64,000 nucleotides of DNA from Rhodobacteraceae bacterium IMCC1335 (GTDB lineage Bacteria > Pseudomonadota > Alphaproteobacteria > Rhodobacterales > Rhodobacteraceae): NCBI GenBank assembly GCA_039640495.1, contig CP046864.1, positions 3,149,001 to 3,213,000 on the forward strand, in the 5' to 3' direction. Below are positions 18,441 through 27,601 of this stretch, piece by piece; position 1 is the first letter of the stretch, and every line of letters starts with the position of its first letter. Position numbers and translations under genes: made by a program. The notes beneath the pieces are model-generated. The model was given only the letters and a program-made list of their open reading frames with translations, was not told the origin of the DNA and did not search any database.

Positions 18441-20300
18441 ATGGCGAGCACCACGCGCAAATTTGAAGCCGATACCGGAAAAATACTAAACATCGTTATC
18501 AACTCACTTTATTCCAACAAAGAAATCTTTTTGAGAGAGCTCCTCTCCAACGCGTCAGACGCCCTTCACAAGCGGCAATATCTAGGTCAGACGGATAGCA
18601 AATTGCTCAGCTCCGACGCGGCCGAGATTTCGATTGCATTGAATAAAAAGTGCAAAACCATCGCGATCAGCGATAGCGGTATTGGCTTGGATCAGGAAGA
18701 TTTGATCGAAGCTCTGGGCACAATCGCCCGATCTGGCACCAAAGCCTTTATCGAACAAATTGAACAGGCCGCGGAAAAAGATAAGGATGCAATAAGCCTT
18801 ATCGGTCAATTTGGCGTTGGCTTTTACGCCTCATTCATGGTGGCCGATAAAGTGGAAGTGCACACATTAAAAGCAGGTCAGGATCAAGGGTATTCTTGGC
18901 AAAGCGACGGCCAATCCGGCTATGAAATCAACGCAAGCAGCGCCCGCGACACCGTTGGTACCACGGTTGTTTTGCATCTTAAAAAAGAGGCGAAAGAATT
19001 TCTGGAAGACATCCGAATCCAAACCCTCGTAAAGAAATATTCAGATCATATCGCCTATGCAATCCGATTGGTGAAAGACGATCAAACCTCTGAAGTGATA
19101 AACTCAGTGGAGGCGCTTTGGACTAAACCTGCAAAAGACATCACGCAAGAGCAGTATAATAATTTTTATCAAAACCATAGCGGCCAATATGACACGCCGT
19201 TTTTGACCCTGCATAACAAAGCCGAAGGCGCTGTGGAATTTACCAACCTGCTGTTTTTACCAAGCCAAAAGCCTTTCGATCTTTTTGACCCAGAACGCAA
19301 AACAAAAGTTCAGCTTTATGTAAACCGCGTGTTCATCACCGATGAATTGAAGGATCTAATTCCAGAATGGCTGCGCTTTGTGCGCGGCATCATTGATACG
19401 GTCAGCCTTGATCTAAATGTCAGTAGGGAAATGCTACAGCATAATGCAACGCTGCTTAAAATTCGCAAAGCCGTGACCAAGCGCGTGCTGTCCGAATTGG
19501 CCAAAAAGGTTAAAAAGGATCCGCAATCCTATGAAGCGTTTTGGGCAAATTTCGGCCGCGTTTTGAAGGAAGGCATTTATGAGGATGCGGATAATCGCGA
19601 CCGCATTTTGAAAATCTGCCGGTTTTATTCTTTACAGCAAGATAAGATGATTTCGCTTGAAGACTATATCGATGCGATGCCTCAGACCCAGAACGATATT
19701 TATTACCTAGCCTCCGACTCTGTTAAAGCCGCAAAGCGTAGCCCACATATTGAAGGCTTTGCGGAAAAAGACATTGACGTTTTATTGATGACCGACCCGA
19801 TTGATGAGTTCTGGATTTCAACAAGTCCGAAATATTCAGAAAAATCTTTGGTCTCTATTGCACGCGAAAACGTCGACCTGTCCAAATTCGCCAAAGAGGG
19901 TGACCCGGATGAAGCCGAAGATCCAAATTCCGATATGTCTGATGTTATCGTAAAACTGAAAGCTGCATTGGGTGAAAAAGTGTCGGATATTCGGGTGTCC
20001 AGCACCTTGACCTCGAGCCCTGTGCGCTTGGTCGCCGCAGATGGAGGCCTTGATTTCAACCTCGAGCGCATCATGAAAGCGCAAAACCCGGATTATACGG
20101 GCAGCGCCAAAGTGTTGGAACTGAACGCAACGCATCCGATAATGCAAAAGCTAAAGGCACAGCCCGAAGAAACCGATCAGGGCCTAGATGCGCTGGCTTC
20201 AGTGTTGTTTCAACAAGCGCGCATTTTAGATGGTGAAATGCCCGAAGATCCCACATCGTTCATTCAAAATGTAAACCAGTTAATCGCCTCAGGGATATAA
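18441..20300 (+). CDS. htpG: Chaperone HtpG (Hsp90)
   Basis: HtpG is the bacterial Hsp90, an ATP-dependent dimeric chaperone in the cytoplasm. The 619-residue protein has the N-terminal GHKL ATPase with NSLYSNKEIFLRELLSNASDA, DSGIGLDQEDL, and GQFGVGFYASFMVAD. A middle domain follows (LYVNRVFITDELKDLIPEWL, DLNVSREMLQHN) and a C-terminal dimer domain. Length and motifs match the family. It is probably heat-inducible, but I could not find a convincing sigma-32 promoter at the expected spacing in the 195-base upstream gap. Confidence 0.97.
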   Translation: MASTTRKFEADTGKILNIVINSLYSNKEIFLRELLSNASDALHKRQYLGQTDSKLLSSDAAEISIALNKKCKTIAISDSGIGLDQEDLIEALGTIARSGTKAFIEQIEQAAEKDKDAISLIGQFGVGFYASFMVADKVEVHTLKAGQDQGYSWQSDGQSGYEINASSARDTVGTTVVLHLKKEAKEFLEDIRIQTLVKKYSDHIAYAIRLVKDDQTSEVINSVEALWTKPAKDITQEQYNNFYQNHSGQYDTPFLTLHNKAEGAVEFTNLLFLPSQKPFDLFDPERKTKVQLYVNRVFITDELKDLIPEWLRFVRGIIDTVSLDLNVSREMLQHNATLLKIRKAVTKRVLSELAKKVKKDPQSYEAFWANFGRVLKEGIYEDADNRDRILKICRFYSLQQDKMISLEDYIDAMPQTQNDIYYLASDSVKAAKRSPHIEGFAEKDIDVLLMTDPIDEFWISTSPKYSEKSLVSIARENVDLSKFAKEGDPDEAEDPNSDMSDVIVKLKAALGEKVSDIRVSSTLTSSPVRLVAADGGLDFNLERIMKAQNPDYTGSAKVLELNATHPIMQKLKAQPEETDQGLDALASVLFQQARILDGEMPEDPTSFIQNVNQLIASGI

Positions 20301-20319
20301 AGCGCAACGGCCTATACTG

Positions 20320-21216
20320 TTATTTGCCTGCCCGCTCAAGGGCAGGCAAATCTGCTTGTCTGTAGAGAAAAAACCCCAAAGCCCCTACCACCAAAACACC
20401 ACCAAACAAGGTCAGCGGGCTCGGCGTTTCTTTGATACCAAGCCAAACCCATAAAGGGCCCAAAACCGTTTCTAACAGCATAATCATGCTCACATTGGCT
20501 GCCGATGTCAGCCGCGATGCCTTTGACAGCAAGAAAAAAGAAACGGGTAGAATAATCAATCCGGTGACCGAAATATAGATTAGGCTCGCGCCTCTCACCT
20601 GCCAAGCCGCGGGCCAAAGATAAAAGGCGGTACACCCCGCGGTCAGCGCGCCTAGACCAATCGCTAATTCAAATGGCACAGTTTTATTTTTCCGAATAAT
20701 CACAAAATTAAAGGCCAGACTGACGGCAACCGCAAGCCCGCAACACGCCCCCAAAAGCGTTTCAAAATCAGTATTCATACCCCGTTCGATATCGCCAACA
20801 ACCGACATAAGAATTCCAGAAAACACCAAGGCTATGGTTGCCCAAACGCGGCGATCCGCCAGCTCCCCCAACAGAAAATAACCCAGCAAAGCCGCAATAA
20901 CCGGCACGGTAGCAACGGCCAACAAAACCACAGCCACGGGCGCAAGCGCGATTCCAAAGGCAAAGAATGAGGCATTTCCAATCTGGCAAATCACCAAAGA
21001 CCAAAACCCAAAAGACGCAACGCGCGCGCGGTTCTCTTTTTCTTCCTTGAAGCGCGCGATCAACCCGATCGATAGAAACACCAATCCAGCCAAACATGCG
21101 CGCCACGCCAACATGGCTCCACCATCCAATCCGGACAGGCGCATTAAAAGCGTATCGGGTGTTAATAACAAAGCCCCTGCCAGCGCCAGCATCAGCCCAT
21201 TGCTTAAATTATTCAT
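20320..21216 (-). CDS. EamA/DMT-family transporter
   Basis: This 298-residue protein has about ten hydrophobic segments arranged as two repeats, as in the drug/metabolite transporter superfamily (EamA domains). The first begins near ALAGALLLTPDTLLMRL and the second near LLGACCGLAVAVSLAFNF. The C-terminal segment has LLETVLGPLWVWLGIKETPSPLTLFGGVLV, close to the family's ALEPVFaplwa...GE...iGa pattern. The direction is probably export of amino acids or metabolites. The substrate is unknown. It converges with htpG; the ends are 19 bases apart. Confidence 0.9.
   Translation of the reverse strand: MNNLSNGLMLALAGALLLTPDTLLMRLSGLDGGAMLAWRACLAGLVFLSIGLIARFKEEKENRARVASFGFWSLVICQIGNASFFAFGIALAPVAVVLLAVATVPVIAALLGYFLLGELADRRVWATIALVFSGILMSVVGDIERGMNTDFETLLGACCGLAVAVSLAFNFVIIRKNKTVPFELAIGLGALTAGCTAFYLWPAAWQVRGASLIYISVTGLIILPVSFFLLSKASRLTSAANVSMIMLLETVLGPLWVWLGIKETPSPLTLFGGVLVVGALGFFLYRQADLPALERAGK
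20323..20350. terminator. Perfect inverted repeat between convergent genes
   Basis: TTTGCCTGCCC (20323-20333) and GGGCAGGCAAA (20340-20350) form an 11-bp perfect stem with a six-base loop. It sits just after htpG and covers the last codons of the convergent transporter gene. No T-run follows on either strand, so it may be a bidirectional stop or an mRNA 3'-end stabiliser. Confidence 0.5.
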
Positions 21217-21431
21217 TCACCTGCCCTAATCTCAATGATCAACCAACCCTGAAACGGTTTATTGCTATCGTTTTGACTTGTTAGAAATCTCTGGTTTAAT
21301 TTGCAGAAAGAAGCCCAGCCCATGCGCTGCGTTGTGCAGGCGCCCTTGTGGTTTTGGCATTGCAAAACATGCGCCCGCAACGGCAACGGCAAACCACCGG
21401 CTAAGGTTAAACCTTCACAAAAACGCCCCGG

Positions 21432-21758
21432 TTAACCTTCACTTTCGAGAAAGGCATTATAATCAATGCCAGGGCCTGAAAAGCTTTGGAACTCATCTCC
21501 ACTTGGATAAGAGGTTACAAAAGGCTTGATCACATCTGAAAAGCGATTGTCAATGCGGTTGGATAAAACATCGGCAAGATCTTCAAGATCATCCCAAAAC
21601 CCGATCAATGCATGTTCACCATCTCCAATATCATGCGCTGACAGGCGCACCGTATCGGGCAAAGGGTAATCTCGAAGATATATCGCAATGGCCGTATATA
21701 GCGCATCATGTGAGCCCGCTTTTGGCTTGAATTTGATGCAGTTCATCATTTGCGCCAT
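21432..21758 (-). CDS. Hypothetical small protein, possible ferredoxin-like fold
   Basis: The protein has 108 residues and I do not recognise its family. The pattern MNCIKFKPKAGSHDALYTAI at the start, a strand-helix-strand rhythm and GEHALIGFWDDLEDLADVL resemble dimeric alpha-beta barrel (ABM-like) proteins, but only loosely. It has no signal peptide. ATG 21746 (MMNCIKF) is another possible start. It is alone, with gaps of about 210 and 370 bases on either side. Confidence 0.6.
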   Translation of the reverse strand: MAQMMNCIKFKPKAGSHDALYTAIAIYLRDYPLPDTVRLSAHDIGDGEHALIGFWDDLEDLADVLSNRIDNRFSDVIKPFVTSYPSGDEFQSFSGPGIDYNAFLESEG

Positions 21759-22132
21759 TCGAAATTCTCCCGAAATTTTTGATCAATATCGATAAGTCGA
21801 CACTCTGTTTCCCGTCAGAGGGAAAACCATAGTAAAAAATATAAAAATTTCAAAGTAAAAGTTTCTAACAGCAGTGCCAGCAAAAGCTCTGTAATACACT
21901 GCCTAAAATTCCACGCGTTTCGTGACTCTAAGAAACGATATAAGCGCTTCACATAAACGCGCGTTATATTTTGATATAGTTTCTCACCCTGCTGGTTCGA
22001 AATGGATGGGATGCTTGCAGCAAGGTCAACCCCCAGATGCGTGGCAAGCACGCGCCCTGCCGGTTAAATTTTTCAGACATCCAAAACCGCTATCACGCGC
22101 GATTTAAGCTTTAGCAGCATATATAGAGCTGA
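21759..22132. other. Intergenic region, AT-rich, no gene seen
   Basis: This 374-base stretch includes a strongly A/T-rich segment around 21820-21880. A 78-codon minus frame (21815-22051) ends in a hydrophobic run but has low-complexity composition and no family match. I do not call it. Confidence 0.35.
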
Positions 22133-23197
22133 TCACCAAGGCAGTTTGGTATCCCATTTTAACGCCAAATCCGTAAAGCTTTTGACTGAGAGAGGATCCA
22201 GTGGAATGCCCTGCTCAATGCGCCCGGCCGCCCGCGCCCATTCGCGATCACCCGGCGCCATAACGCTGGCCCCCTTTCGCGCCTTTGACCCGCGCAAAAG
22301 CTTTAAATACCGAAGCATTCCAGCGCGGACCACCTCTCCTATTGCAAAGGCACTGGGATCTATCACGATCACAAAAGCGCCCATGCCCCGCGGCGTTGTG
22401 AAATCAGGGCCCGCCATAGGGGCGATATCGGGGCTCAACTTCATACCCGTCAACACCGCTGAAAAGATTTCGGCCAAACCACCCAGCGCAGCCCCTTTAA
22501 AGCCAAAATCAGCCCCCCCTATCGGAGTCAGCATTTCGGCAATATTCGGATCCACAGTATCTATGCCTTGCGGATCAGATGCCACGCCCTGCGGTAAATC
22601 CTGTTGCAACGATTGGTGTAATTGAACCCGATTATAAGGAACAGAGCTGGTCGCCATATCCAACAGCCACGGGTTTGGCTCGGCCGTCGGCACCGCGACT
22701 GAAATCGGGTTGGTGCCATGAAAGCGCTGAGCGCCATCAAATAATCGTACGAAACTATCAGAATTCCCAAACACAATCCCGATCATATTTTTATCCGCTG
22801 CCGCTTTAGAAAAAGCACCAGCTGGTCCGAAATGCGAGGTGTTTTGAATACCGATCGCTGCAATCCCAGATGTCTGCGCAAGATCCACAGCATGATCAAT
22901 CGCGGCAAATGTGGCCACCGCCCCATGCCCATTATCAGCATTCAGCAGCGCCGTGCCACTGCGCGTTTGATCCAGCACAATCTTGGGCGCAACGTTCAAT
23001 CGTCCCCCCTGAAACGCCTGCGCATAATGCCCCAGCAAACGCACGCCATGGCTGTCGATACCGTGCACAGAGCCATGCATCATTGCGCGCGTCGCCGCCA
23101 GCGCGCTGGGCTGATCTGCCCCAGCTTTTTCTAAAATAAAACGGCAAAAATCGCTAAGGCGGGCGCAGTCAGCAAGACGCGTTTCATTGGTCAGCAT
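22133..23197 (-). CDS. Malate/L-lactate dehydrogenase-family (Ldh2) oxidoreductase
   Basis: These NAD(P)-dependent enzymes reduce or oxidise 2-oxo/2-hydroxy acids or cyclic imines. Known members are malate, sulfolactate and ureidoglycolate dehydrogenases and piperideine-2-carboxylate reductase. The protein is 354 residues. It has the catalytic HGSVHGIDSHGVRLLGHYAQ motif, GHGAVATFAAIDHAV, the NTSHFGPAGAFSKAA loop and the N-P-I-S-V-A-V-P-T substrate strand. ATG 23197 has AGGGA about 8 bases upstream, so I prefer it to a TTG at 23215. The specific substrate is not decidable. It stands alone on the minus strand. Confidence 0.9.
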   Translation of the reverse strand: MLTNETRLADCARLSDFCRFILEKAGADQPSALAATRAMMHGSVHGIDSHGVRLLGHYAQAFQGGRLNVAPKIVLDQTRSGTALLNADNGHGAVATFAAIDHAVDLAQTSGIAAIGIQNTSHFGPAGAFSKAAADKNMIGIVFGNSDSFVRLFDGAQRFHGTNPISVAVPTAEPNPWLLDMATSSVPYNRVQLHQSLQQDLPQGVASDPQGIDTVDPNIAEMLTPIGGADFGFKGAALGGLAEIFSAVLTGMKLSPDIAPMAGPDFTTPRGMGAFVIVIDPSAFAIGEVVRAGMLRYLKLLRGSKARKGASVMAPGDREWARAAGRIEQGIPLDPLSVKSFTDLALKWDTKLPW

Positions 23198-23441
23198 AAT
23201 AAGTTCCCTATTCAAAACGATGGGCGGTTTGAACCAGCTCCATCCGAGGCTTTGCCCAGCCTAATCTATTGACCAGATTAAATCCAACAAGCCCTAACTT
23301 TAAACCACTTGATTAAAACCGCGCGTTCTAAAAGCTTGCTTAAAAGGATGATCGATATGTTTTGTGGCGGCCAAAGAGCAAAATAATCGTCAGCTTTTAC
23401 ACTATATCGCATAGGGCAGGATCCGCTAAGCTTTGTTTTTA

Positions 23442-24140
23442 TCACTCTAACCCAAGATAAGCGGCCAAGGCTTTCGGTGGGCTTGCCATCACTTGCTGCG
23501 TCGGTTGGGGTGAGCTGAGCACTTGATCGCTTAGCAGCAATGTCTCATCAGCGATCCGCAGCGCGTCGTTGGGATCATGCGTCACCATAAGCACCGTAGC
23601 CTGCCGCTCTTGCGCCAACGTTTGCAGCAAATCCAGCATCTCATTTTTCAAAGCAGGCCCCAATGCGGTGAAGGGCTCATCCAATAAAAGGATTGGTTTA
23701 TCTTGCAAAAGCACCCGCGCCAGCGCCACGCGGCTTTGCTGCCCCCCTGATAATTCACCGGGCTTAGAGGTTTCAAAACCAGCCAATCCCACGCGTGACA
23801 ACGCCGCCTTCACCTGCTCTTGTTGGATCGATGACAGATATCGGCGCTGGGTCAGCGCCAAAGCCACGTTCCGTTTTGCGCTAAGATGCGGAAATAAATT
23901 ATTGTCTTGAAACAGCATCGCCATAGGCCGCTCTGCCGGGCGCAGCCCGGTGATATTCTGCCCGTTCCAGAGCACGGCGCCAGAAGACACCGGCAAAAAC
24001 CCCGCAAGCGCGGCCAAAAAAGTAGATTTTCCAGCGCCTGATGGGCCCATAATGGCATAAATTTTTGCATCCAAACCACGCAATGAAGCGGTCAGTTGGA
24101 AACTGCCTTGACGAATTTTTAAGTTTTGCAAATCAAGCAT
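23442..24140 (-). CDS. thiQ: Thiamine ABC transporter ATP-binding protein ThiQ
   Basis: ThiQ powers uptake of thiamine and thiamine phosphates from the periplasm. The 232-residue ATPase has Walker A GPSGAGKSTFLAAL, the Q-loop LFQDNNLFPHLS, the signature LSGGQQSRVALARVLL, Walker B ILLLDEPFTALGP, and the H-loop MVTHDPNDAL. It overlaps thiP by eight bases. The whole unit is headed by a TPP riboswitch, which fixes the substrate. Confidence 0.95.
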   Translation of the reverse strand: MLDLQNLKIRQGSFQLTASLRGLDAKIYAIMGPSGAGKSTFLAALAGFLPVSSGAVLWNGQNITGLRPAERPMAMLFQDNNLFPHLSAKRNVALALTQRRYLSSIQQEQVKAALSRVGLAGFETSKPGELSGGQQSRVALARVLLQDKPILLLDEPFTALGPALKNEMLDLLQTLAQERQATVLMVTHDPNDALRIADETLLLSDQVLSSPQPTQQVMASPPKALAAYLGLE

Positions 24141-25641
24141 TACGACGCCCTAAAAAATCAAATACCCAGAAAAATCCAAAACTTAATATCAAAAGAAGGC
24201 TGGCGCAGCCCGCGGCTTGCTCCATACGGTACGACCCCATCAATTGATACAGCTTTAGCGGCAAGGTCGCGCGCTCGGCATCGCCAAACAGCGCGATAAC
24301 GCCCAGATCGCCCATCGAAAGCGCCGCGGTCAATCCCGCGGCGAATCCGAATGGGCGCCGTAATCTAGGCCAAACCACCCAGCGCCACCACCCCAACCTA
24401 GACAGCCCCAAAGAAGCCGATAACCAGCAGAAATTGGCGTCTACCTGGCTCATTTCCGGGCGTAAAATACGCACTGCAAAGGGCAATGACATCAGAGCAT
24501 TCACACATAGCGTTACCCAAAGACTTATCTCAAACGGGTTCACATAAGGACTGGCAATCAAAAACAAACCGGTCCCCAAGACAAGCGGCGATACCGTAAT
24601 GCTCAACGTTGCGATGGCTTCTCCACCGCGGCTCAGCAAACTGAGCGACAGTAACATGCACAGCGCTGTGGCCCCCAAAGCAATCAAAACCGAGCGCAGC
24701 GCCGCCATCCACACTGCAGCCGGCAGGCTGGTTATACTGCCAAGCCCATTGCCCAAGACCAATAGTAAAGGCAGGCCTAAAAATAGCAGGGCCACGCCAA
24801 TCACCACCCCATCTAGATATTTTTGCAAGGTAGAATGGCGGCCCAGCGCAATTGGACGATCAAGCCCAATGCCCAGCTGATGCCCCCAGGCAAAGCCCAG
24901 CGCGAAAACGGCAGCCGATGCAGACAGCCCCAATTGCACCAGCCCCAAAAGAGCGGCTTTTGCAAAATCAAAGTCAAATCGAAAAGCTTGATAAATTGCC
25001 AATTCCAACGTTGTTGATTTGGGCCCCCCTCCCAAAGCCAGCGCCACGGTAAAACTTGATAAACAAATCACAAAGATGACCGCCGCGGCCGAAGGCAAAA
25101 TCGTCATCAGCATCGGAAACTCAATCAAACGAAACCGCGCAAAACCGCGAAGATCCAAGCTCTGCCCCAGCCGCAAGCGCTCTTGGGGGATTGTTGCCCA
25201 GCCCAATAAAATCATCCGTGTGGCAAGGGGCAAATTAAAAAACACATGCGCCAACAGCACGCCCTGCAGCCCATAGATCGAAAAGCTGCCAAAGCCCAAG
25301 CTGCGCAACCCCGTATTGAGCCAACCATTTTGACCGAAAACCGCAATCAAACCAAGAATGGCGACAATAACGGGCAAAATAAAAGGCGCGCCCATCAGCC
25401 TAATCACCGCAGCACGGCCCCAAAACTGCGCGCGCGCAAGCGCTCGTGCCAGCGGAACCGCTGATAAAGTGGACAAGAGCGCCGAAAGCGCAGCCTGTAA
25501 AATGGTAAAGCGCAAAGCTGACCAATCTGCAGGCCCCAAGCTGGTAGGCCCATCCGCCTGACGCCAAACCGCCCAAAGCGGTAGAAGTACAAAGCTACAA
25601 ATCAGCGCCCCAGTGCTTATTTGGACAATGCGCGGCGCCAT
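24133..25641 (-). CDS. thiP: Thiamine ABC transporter permease ThiP
   Basis: ThiP is the fused two-repeat permease of the thiamine importer. The 502-residue protein has about twelve membrane helices. Each half carries an EAA-like loop: near SLDLRGFARFRLIEFPMLM in the first half and SASLGLSRLGWWRWVVWPRL in the second. It starts inside the thiB coding end (25-base overlap) and overlaps thiQ. The order thiB-thiP-thiQ is the standard one. Confidence 0.95.
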   Translation of the reverse strand: MAPRIVQISTGALICSFVLLPLWAVWRQADGPTSLGPADWSALRFTILQAALSALLSTLSAVPLARALARAQFWGRAAVIRLMGAPFILPVIVAILGLIAVFGQNGWLNTGLRSLGFGSFSIYGLQGVLLAHVFFNLPLATRMILLGWATIPQERLRLGQSLDLRGFARFRLIEFPMLMTILPSAAAVIFVICLSSFTVALALGGGPKSTTLELAIYQAFRFDFDFAKAALLGLVQLGLSASAAVFALGFAWGHQLGIGLDRPIALGRHSTLQKYLDGVVIGVALLFLGLPLLLVLGNGLGSITSLPAAVWMAALRSVLIALGATALCMLLSLSLLSRGGEAIATLSITVSPLVLGTGLFLIASPYVNPFEISLWVTLCVNALMSLPFAVRILRPEMSQVDANFCWLSASLGLSRLGWWRWVVWPRLRRPFGFAAGLTAALSMGDLGVIALFGDAERATLPLKLYQLMGSYRMEQAAGCASLLLILSFGFFWVFDFLGRRNA

Positions 25642-26597
25642 TCCTCAATCGTCTCTTTGCGCAGGTTTGCGGCTTCTTCTTCAGAATAGAACAACACTTT
25701 TTCAGGCAAAGGCAAGTCTTGGAACGCTTGCGGCCATTGCGATTTTGGCAGGGCTGCAGGCAAAGACCAATTGCCCTCTGGAATTATGTTTTGGAATTGA
25801 TCCGTCATGATGAAAGCCAAAAACGCATCCGCCAAATCGGGCACATCTGTGGATGCTATTTTCGCCGCTAACTCGACCATGAAATAATGCCCTTCGGGAA
25901 ATATCGCTGCCTTTTTGGTAAGATCGTTTTCTGCCACAATATGATAGGCCGGTGAGGTCGTGTAAGAGAGCACCATATCGGCTTCGCCATCTGAAAACAG
26001 CCCATAGGATTCTGACCAGCCTTTGGTGACGGTTAGAATTTTCGGCGCAAGCTTTTGCCAAACTGCTTCTGCTTGCTCACCATAGACCGCCTTCACCCAG
26101 AGCACCAAGGCCAAGCCCGAGATTGAGCTGCGCGGATCTTGGATCACCAAGCTCAAGTCTGTGCCAGAATTCACCAAAGCATCAAAAGACGCGGGCGGGT
26201 TGGCCACTTTTTCAGTATTGTAGATAAACGCAGTATGGCCATAGTTGAAGGGCAGGAATATTTCATCGCTCCACTCTATCGGCAATGTGAGCTGCGCATT
26301 GTCTTGGCCATGGGCCGCGAACAAACCCGTTTCGCGCGCTTTTTTTGTAATGTCTGTGTTCAGACCGATCACGGCATCTGCCTCGGTGCGTTCACCCTCC
26401 AGAATGATCCGTGACATGACATCACCCGTTTTAAACTGCAAGTCACAGCTGCAGCTTTCCTCAAAAGCGGCCTCAATCGCGGGTCCTGGCCCCCATTCTG
26501 ACGCAAAATAATCTGGGGCATAAATTGTAAATATCGGAGTCTGCGCCAACGTCATGCTGGCAGTGAACAGACCCGCTGCGAATGTGAAGTACTTCAT
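25617..26597 (-). CDS. thiB: Thiamine-binding periplasmic protein ThiB
   Basis: ThiB captures thiamine in the periplasm. The 326-residue protein starts with a signal peptide (MKYFTFAAGLFTASMTLAQ). The fold of the thiamine-binding family follows: FTIYAPDYFASEWGPGPAIE, FEESCSCDLQF, EADAVIGLNTD, LPFNYGHTAFIYN, and DMVLSYTTSPAYH. The frame is open for 103 codons further upstream, but that stretch contains the riboswitch. ATG 26597 has GGAGAG about 5 bases upstream, and the signal peptide begins there. Confidence 0.94.
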   Translation of the reverse strand: MKYFTFAAGLFTASMTLAQTPIFTIYAPDYFASEWGPGPAIEAAFEESCSCDLQFKTGDVMSRIILEGERTEADAVIGLNTDITKKARETGLFAAHGQDNAQLTLPIEWSDEIFLPFNYGHTAFIYNTEKVANPPASFDALVNSGTDLSLVIQDPRSSISGLALVLWVKAVYGEQAEAVWQKLAPKILTVTKGWSESYGLFSDGEADMVLSYTTSPAYHIVAENDLTKKAAIFPEGHYFMVELAAKIASTDVPDLADAFLAFIMTDQFQNIIPEGNWSLPAALPKSQWPQAFQDLPLPEKVLFYSEEEAANLRKETIEEWRRALSK

Positions 26598-26644
26598 GTT
26601 CTCTCCATATTTGCGACGGGCGGAGAGCGTGTAGCGTGAAGCTG

Positions 26645-26729
26645 ACCTTTCCTCCGCCGGTCTTAACCGGTTCAGGTTCGACGGGTTCGCAAAATGCGTC
26701 TCAGCCAACAAGGCGCCCCGAGGTGAGGT
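26645..26729 (-). promoter_or_regulatory. TPP riboswitch (THI element) for thiBPQ
   Basis: Read on the minus strand, the region carries the thi-box landmarks in order: CTCGGGGCGCC, GGCTGAGA, then ACCCGTCGAACCTGA followed by ACCGGTTAAGACCGGCGGAGG. This is nearly the textbook TPP aptamer. It lies about 50 bases upstream of the thiB start. The sequence between (about 26598-26644) is where an anti-Shine-Dalgarno helix would form, so control of translation is likely; I saw no T-run for attenuation. Thiamine pyrophosphate should switch the operon off. Confidence 0.95.
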
Positions 26730-26904
26730 CGTGAATAAAGTTTTCACAACACGGTGGCAACCCCTAAAGATGTCAAACCGTCGCAACAACCTGCCCACCC
26801 GCCTACAGGCTTGAACCGCTTGCGCTGCTATCAAATCCTCAAACGCCAAAAAGAATAACATAGGCATTTTACGGTCAGCTGAGGATCCGATCGCGCGCAT
26901 ATTC

Positions 26905-27321
26905 ATGTCGGGTGACGCTATGGTGTCATTTATAAAACGTAGCGGTAATCTTCAAAATATTGCGCTTTTTACTGCGCTGTGCATTGCAGTTGTGATCGCG
27001 GTCACGACCCTAACACCTTGGGCCGGCAAACTTGCCCCTCAGGGTGCCGATAAGCTGCTTCATACCGCAGGCTTTGCCTTGCTGGTAATGCATATGCTGA
27101 TGGTGCGTCTGAAAAGCGGCCTGGTGATGGCACCGCTGGCGCTGGTTTTTAGCAGCGCTATCGAACGCATCCAACGCTATGTAAACCGGTTTGGCGATTT
27201 CTCAGAATTTTGGCCGGATTTTGTGGGTGTTCTAATAGGTGTGACTTTGGCGATACTTCTAAACCCGTTCATCAAACAATATGCGGCGCGTAACAAAAGT
27301 GCGCCAGAGTCAAAGAAATAA
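26905..27321 (+). CDS. VanZ-like small membrane protein
   Basis: The protein has 138 residues and about four hydrophobic segments (residues 20-38, 53-70, 74-88 and 106-122). The motif ADKLLHTAGFALLVMHM matches the D-K-x-x-H-x-x-x-F signature of VanZ-like proteins. A later IERIQRYVNRFGDFSEFWPDFVG matches the family's E-x-x-Q-x-x-x-x-R-x-x-x-x-x-D-x-x-x-N/D pattern. Such proteins are common in alphaproteobacteria and have no settled role. ATG 26920 is an alternative start. It is divergent from the thiamine operon. Confidence 0.8.
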   Translation: MSGDAMVSFIKRSGNLQNIALFTALCIAVVIAVTTLTPWAGKLAPQGADKLLHTAGFALLVMHMLMVRLKSGLVMAPLALVFSSAIERIQRYVNRFGDFSEFWPDFVGVLIGVTLAILLNPFIKQYAARNKSAPESKK

Positions 27322-27384
27322 CTCTAGGAAACCTCTTCATATTTACCCATGATGTGGAAAATTATAAAACGTTCTTGTAAAGAA

Positions 27385-27461
27385 TGGTGACCCCGACAGG
27401 ATTCGAACCTGTAACCTGCCCCTTAGGAGGGGGCTGCTCTATCCAGTTGAGCCACGGGGCC
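27385..27461 (-). tRNA. tRNA-Arg (anticodon CCT)
   Basis: On the minus strand the acceptor stem is GGCCCCG paired with CGGGGTC. The anticodon stem is GCCCC/GGGGC around loop CTCCTAA, giving anticodon CCT (codon AGG). The T-arm is ACAGG-TTCGAAT-CCTGT and the 3' end CCA is encoded. All four arms fold, with 77 bases including CCA. tRNA 3' ends can be integration sites, but no integrase gene is seen here. Confidence 0.96.
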
Positions 27462-27601
27462 GTTCAGCCTATTCGTGATAGGAGTTAGCACAATCAATGC
27501 CAACCTAAAAGCTTGCATCTAGGTTATCAGGCTGCTGCATCTGCTTTATCCCATGCACCCATCTTGAGGATCGTAAACTTTAACAAGCCAATTCTACCTC
27601 T

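Noticed and set aside
21815..22051. 78-codon minus-strand frame with a hydrophobic end
   Set aside because: The hydrophobic part comes from an AT-rich stretch; no conserved start or family signal.
27385..27461. Genomic island attachment site at tRNA-Arg
   Set aside because: No integrase gene and no direct repeat of the tRNA 3' end seen in the window.
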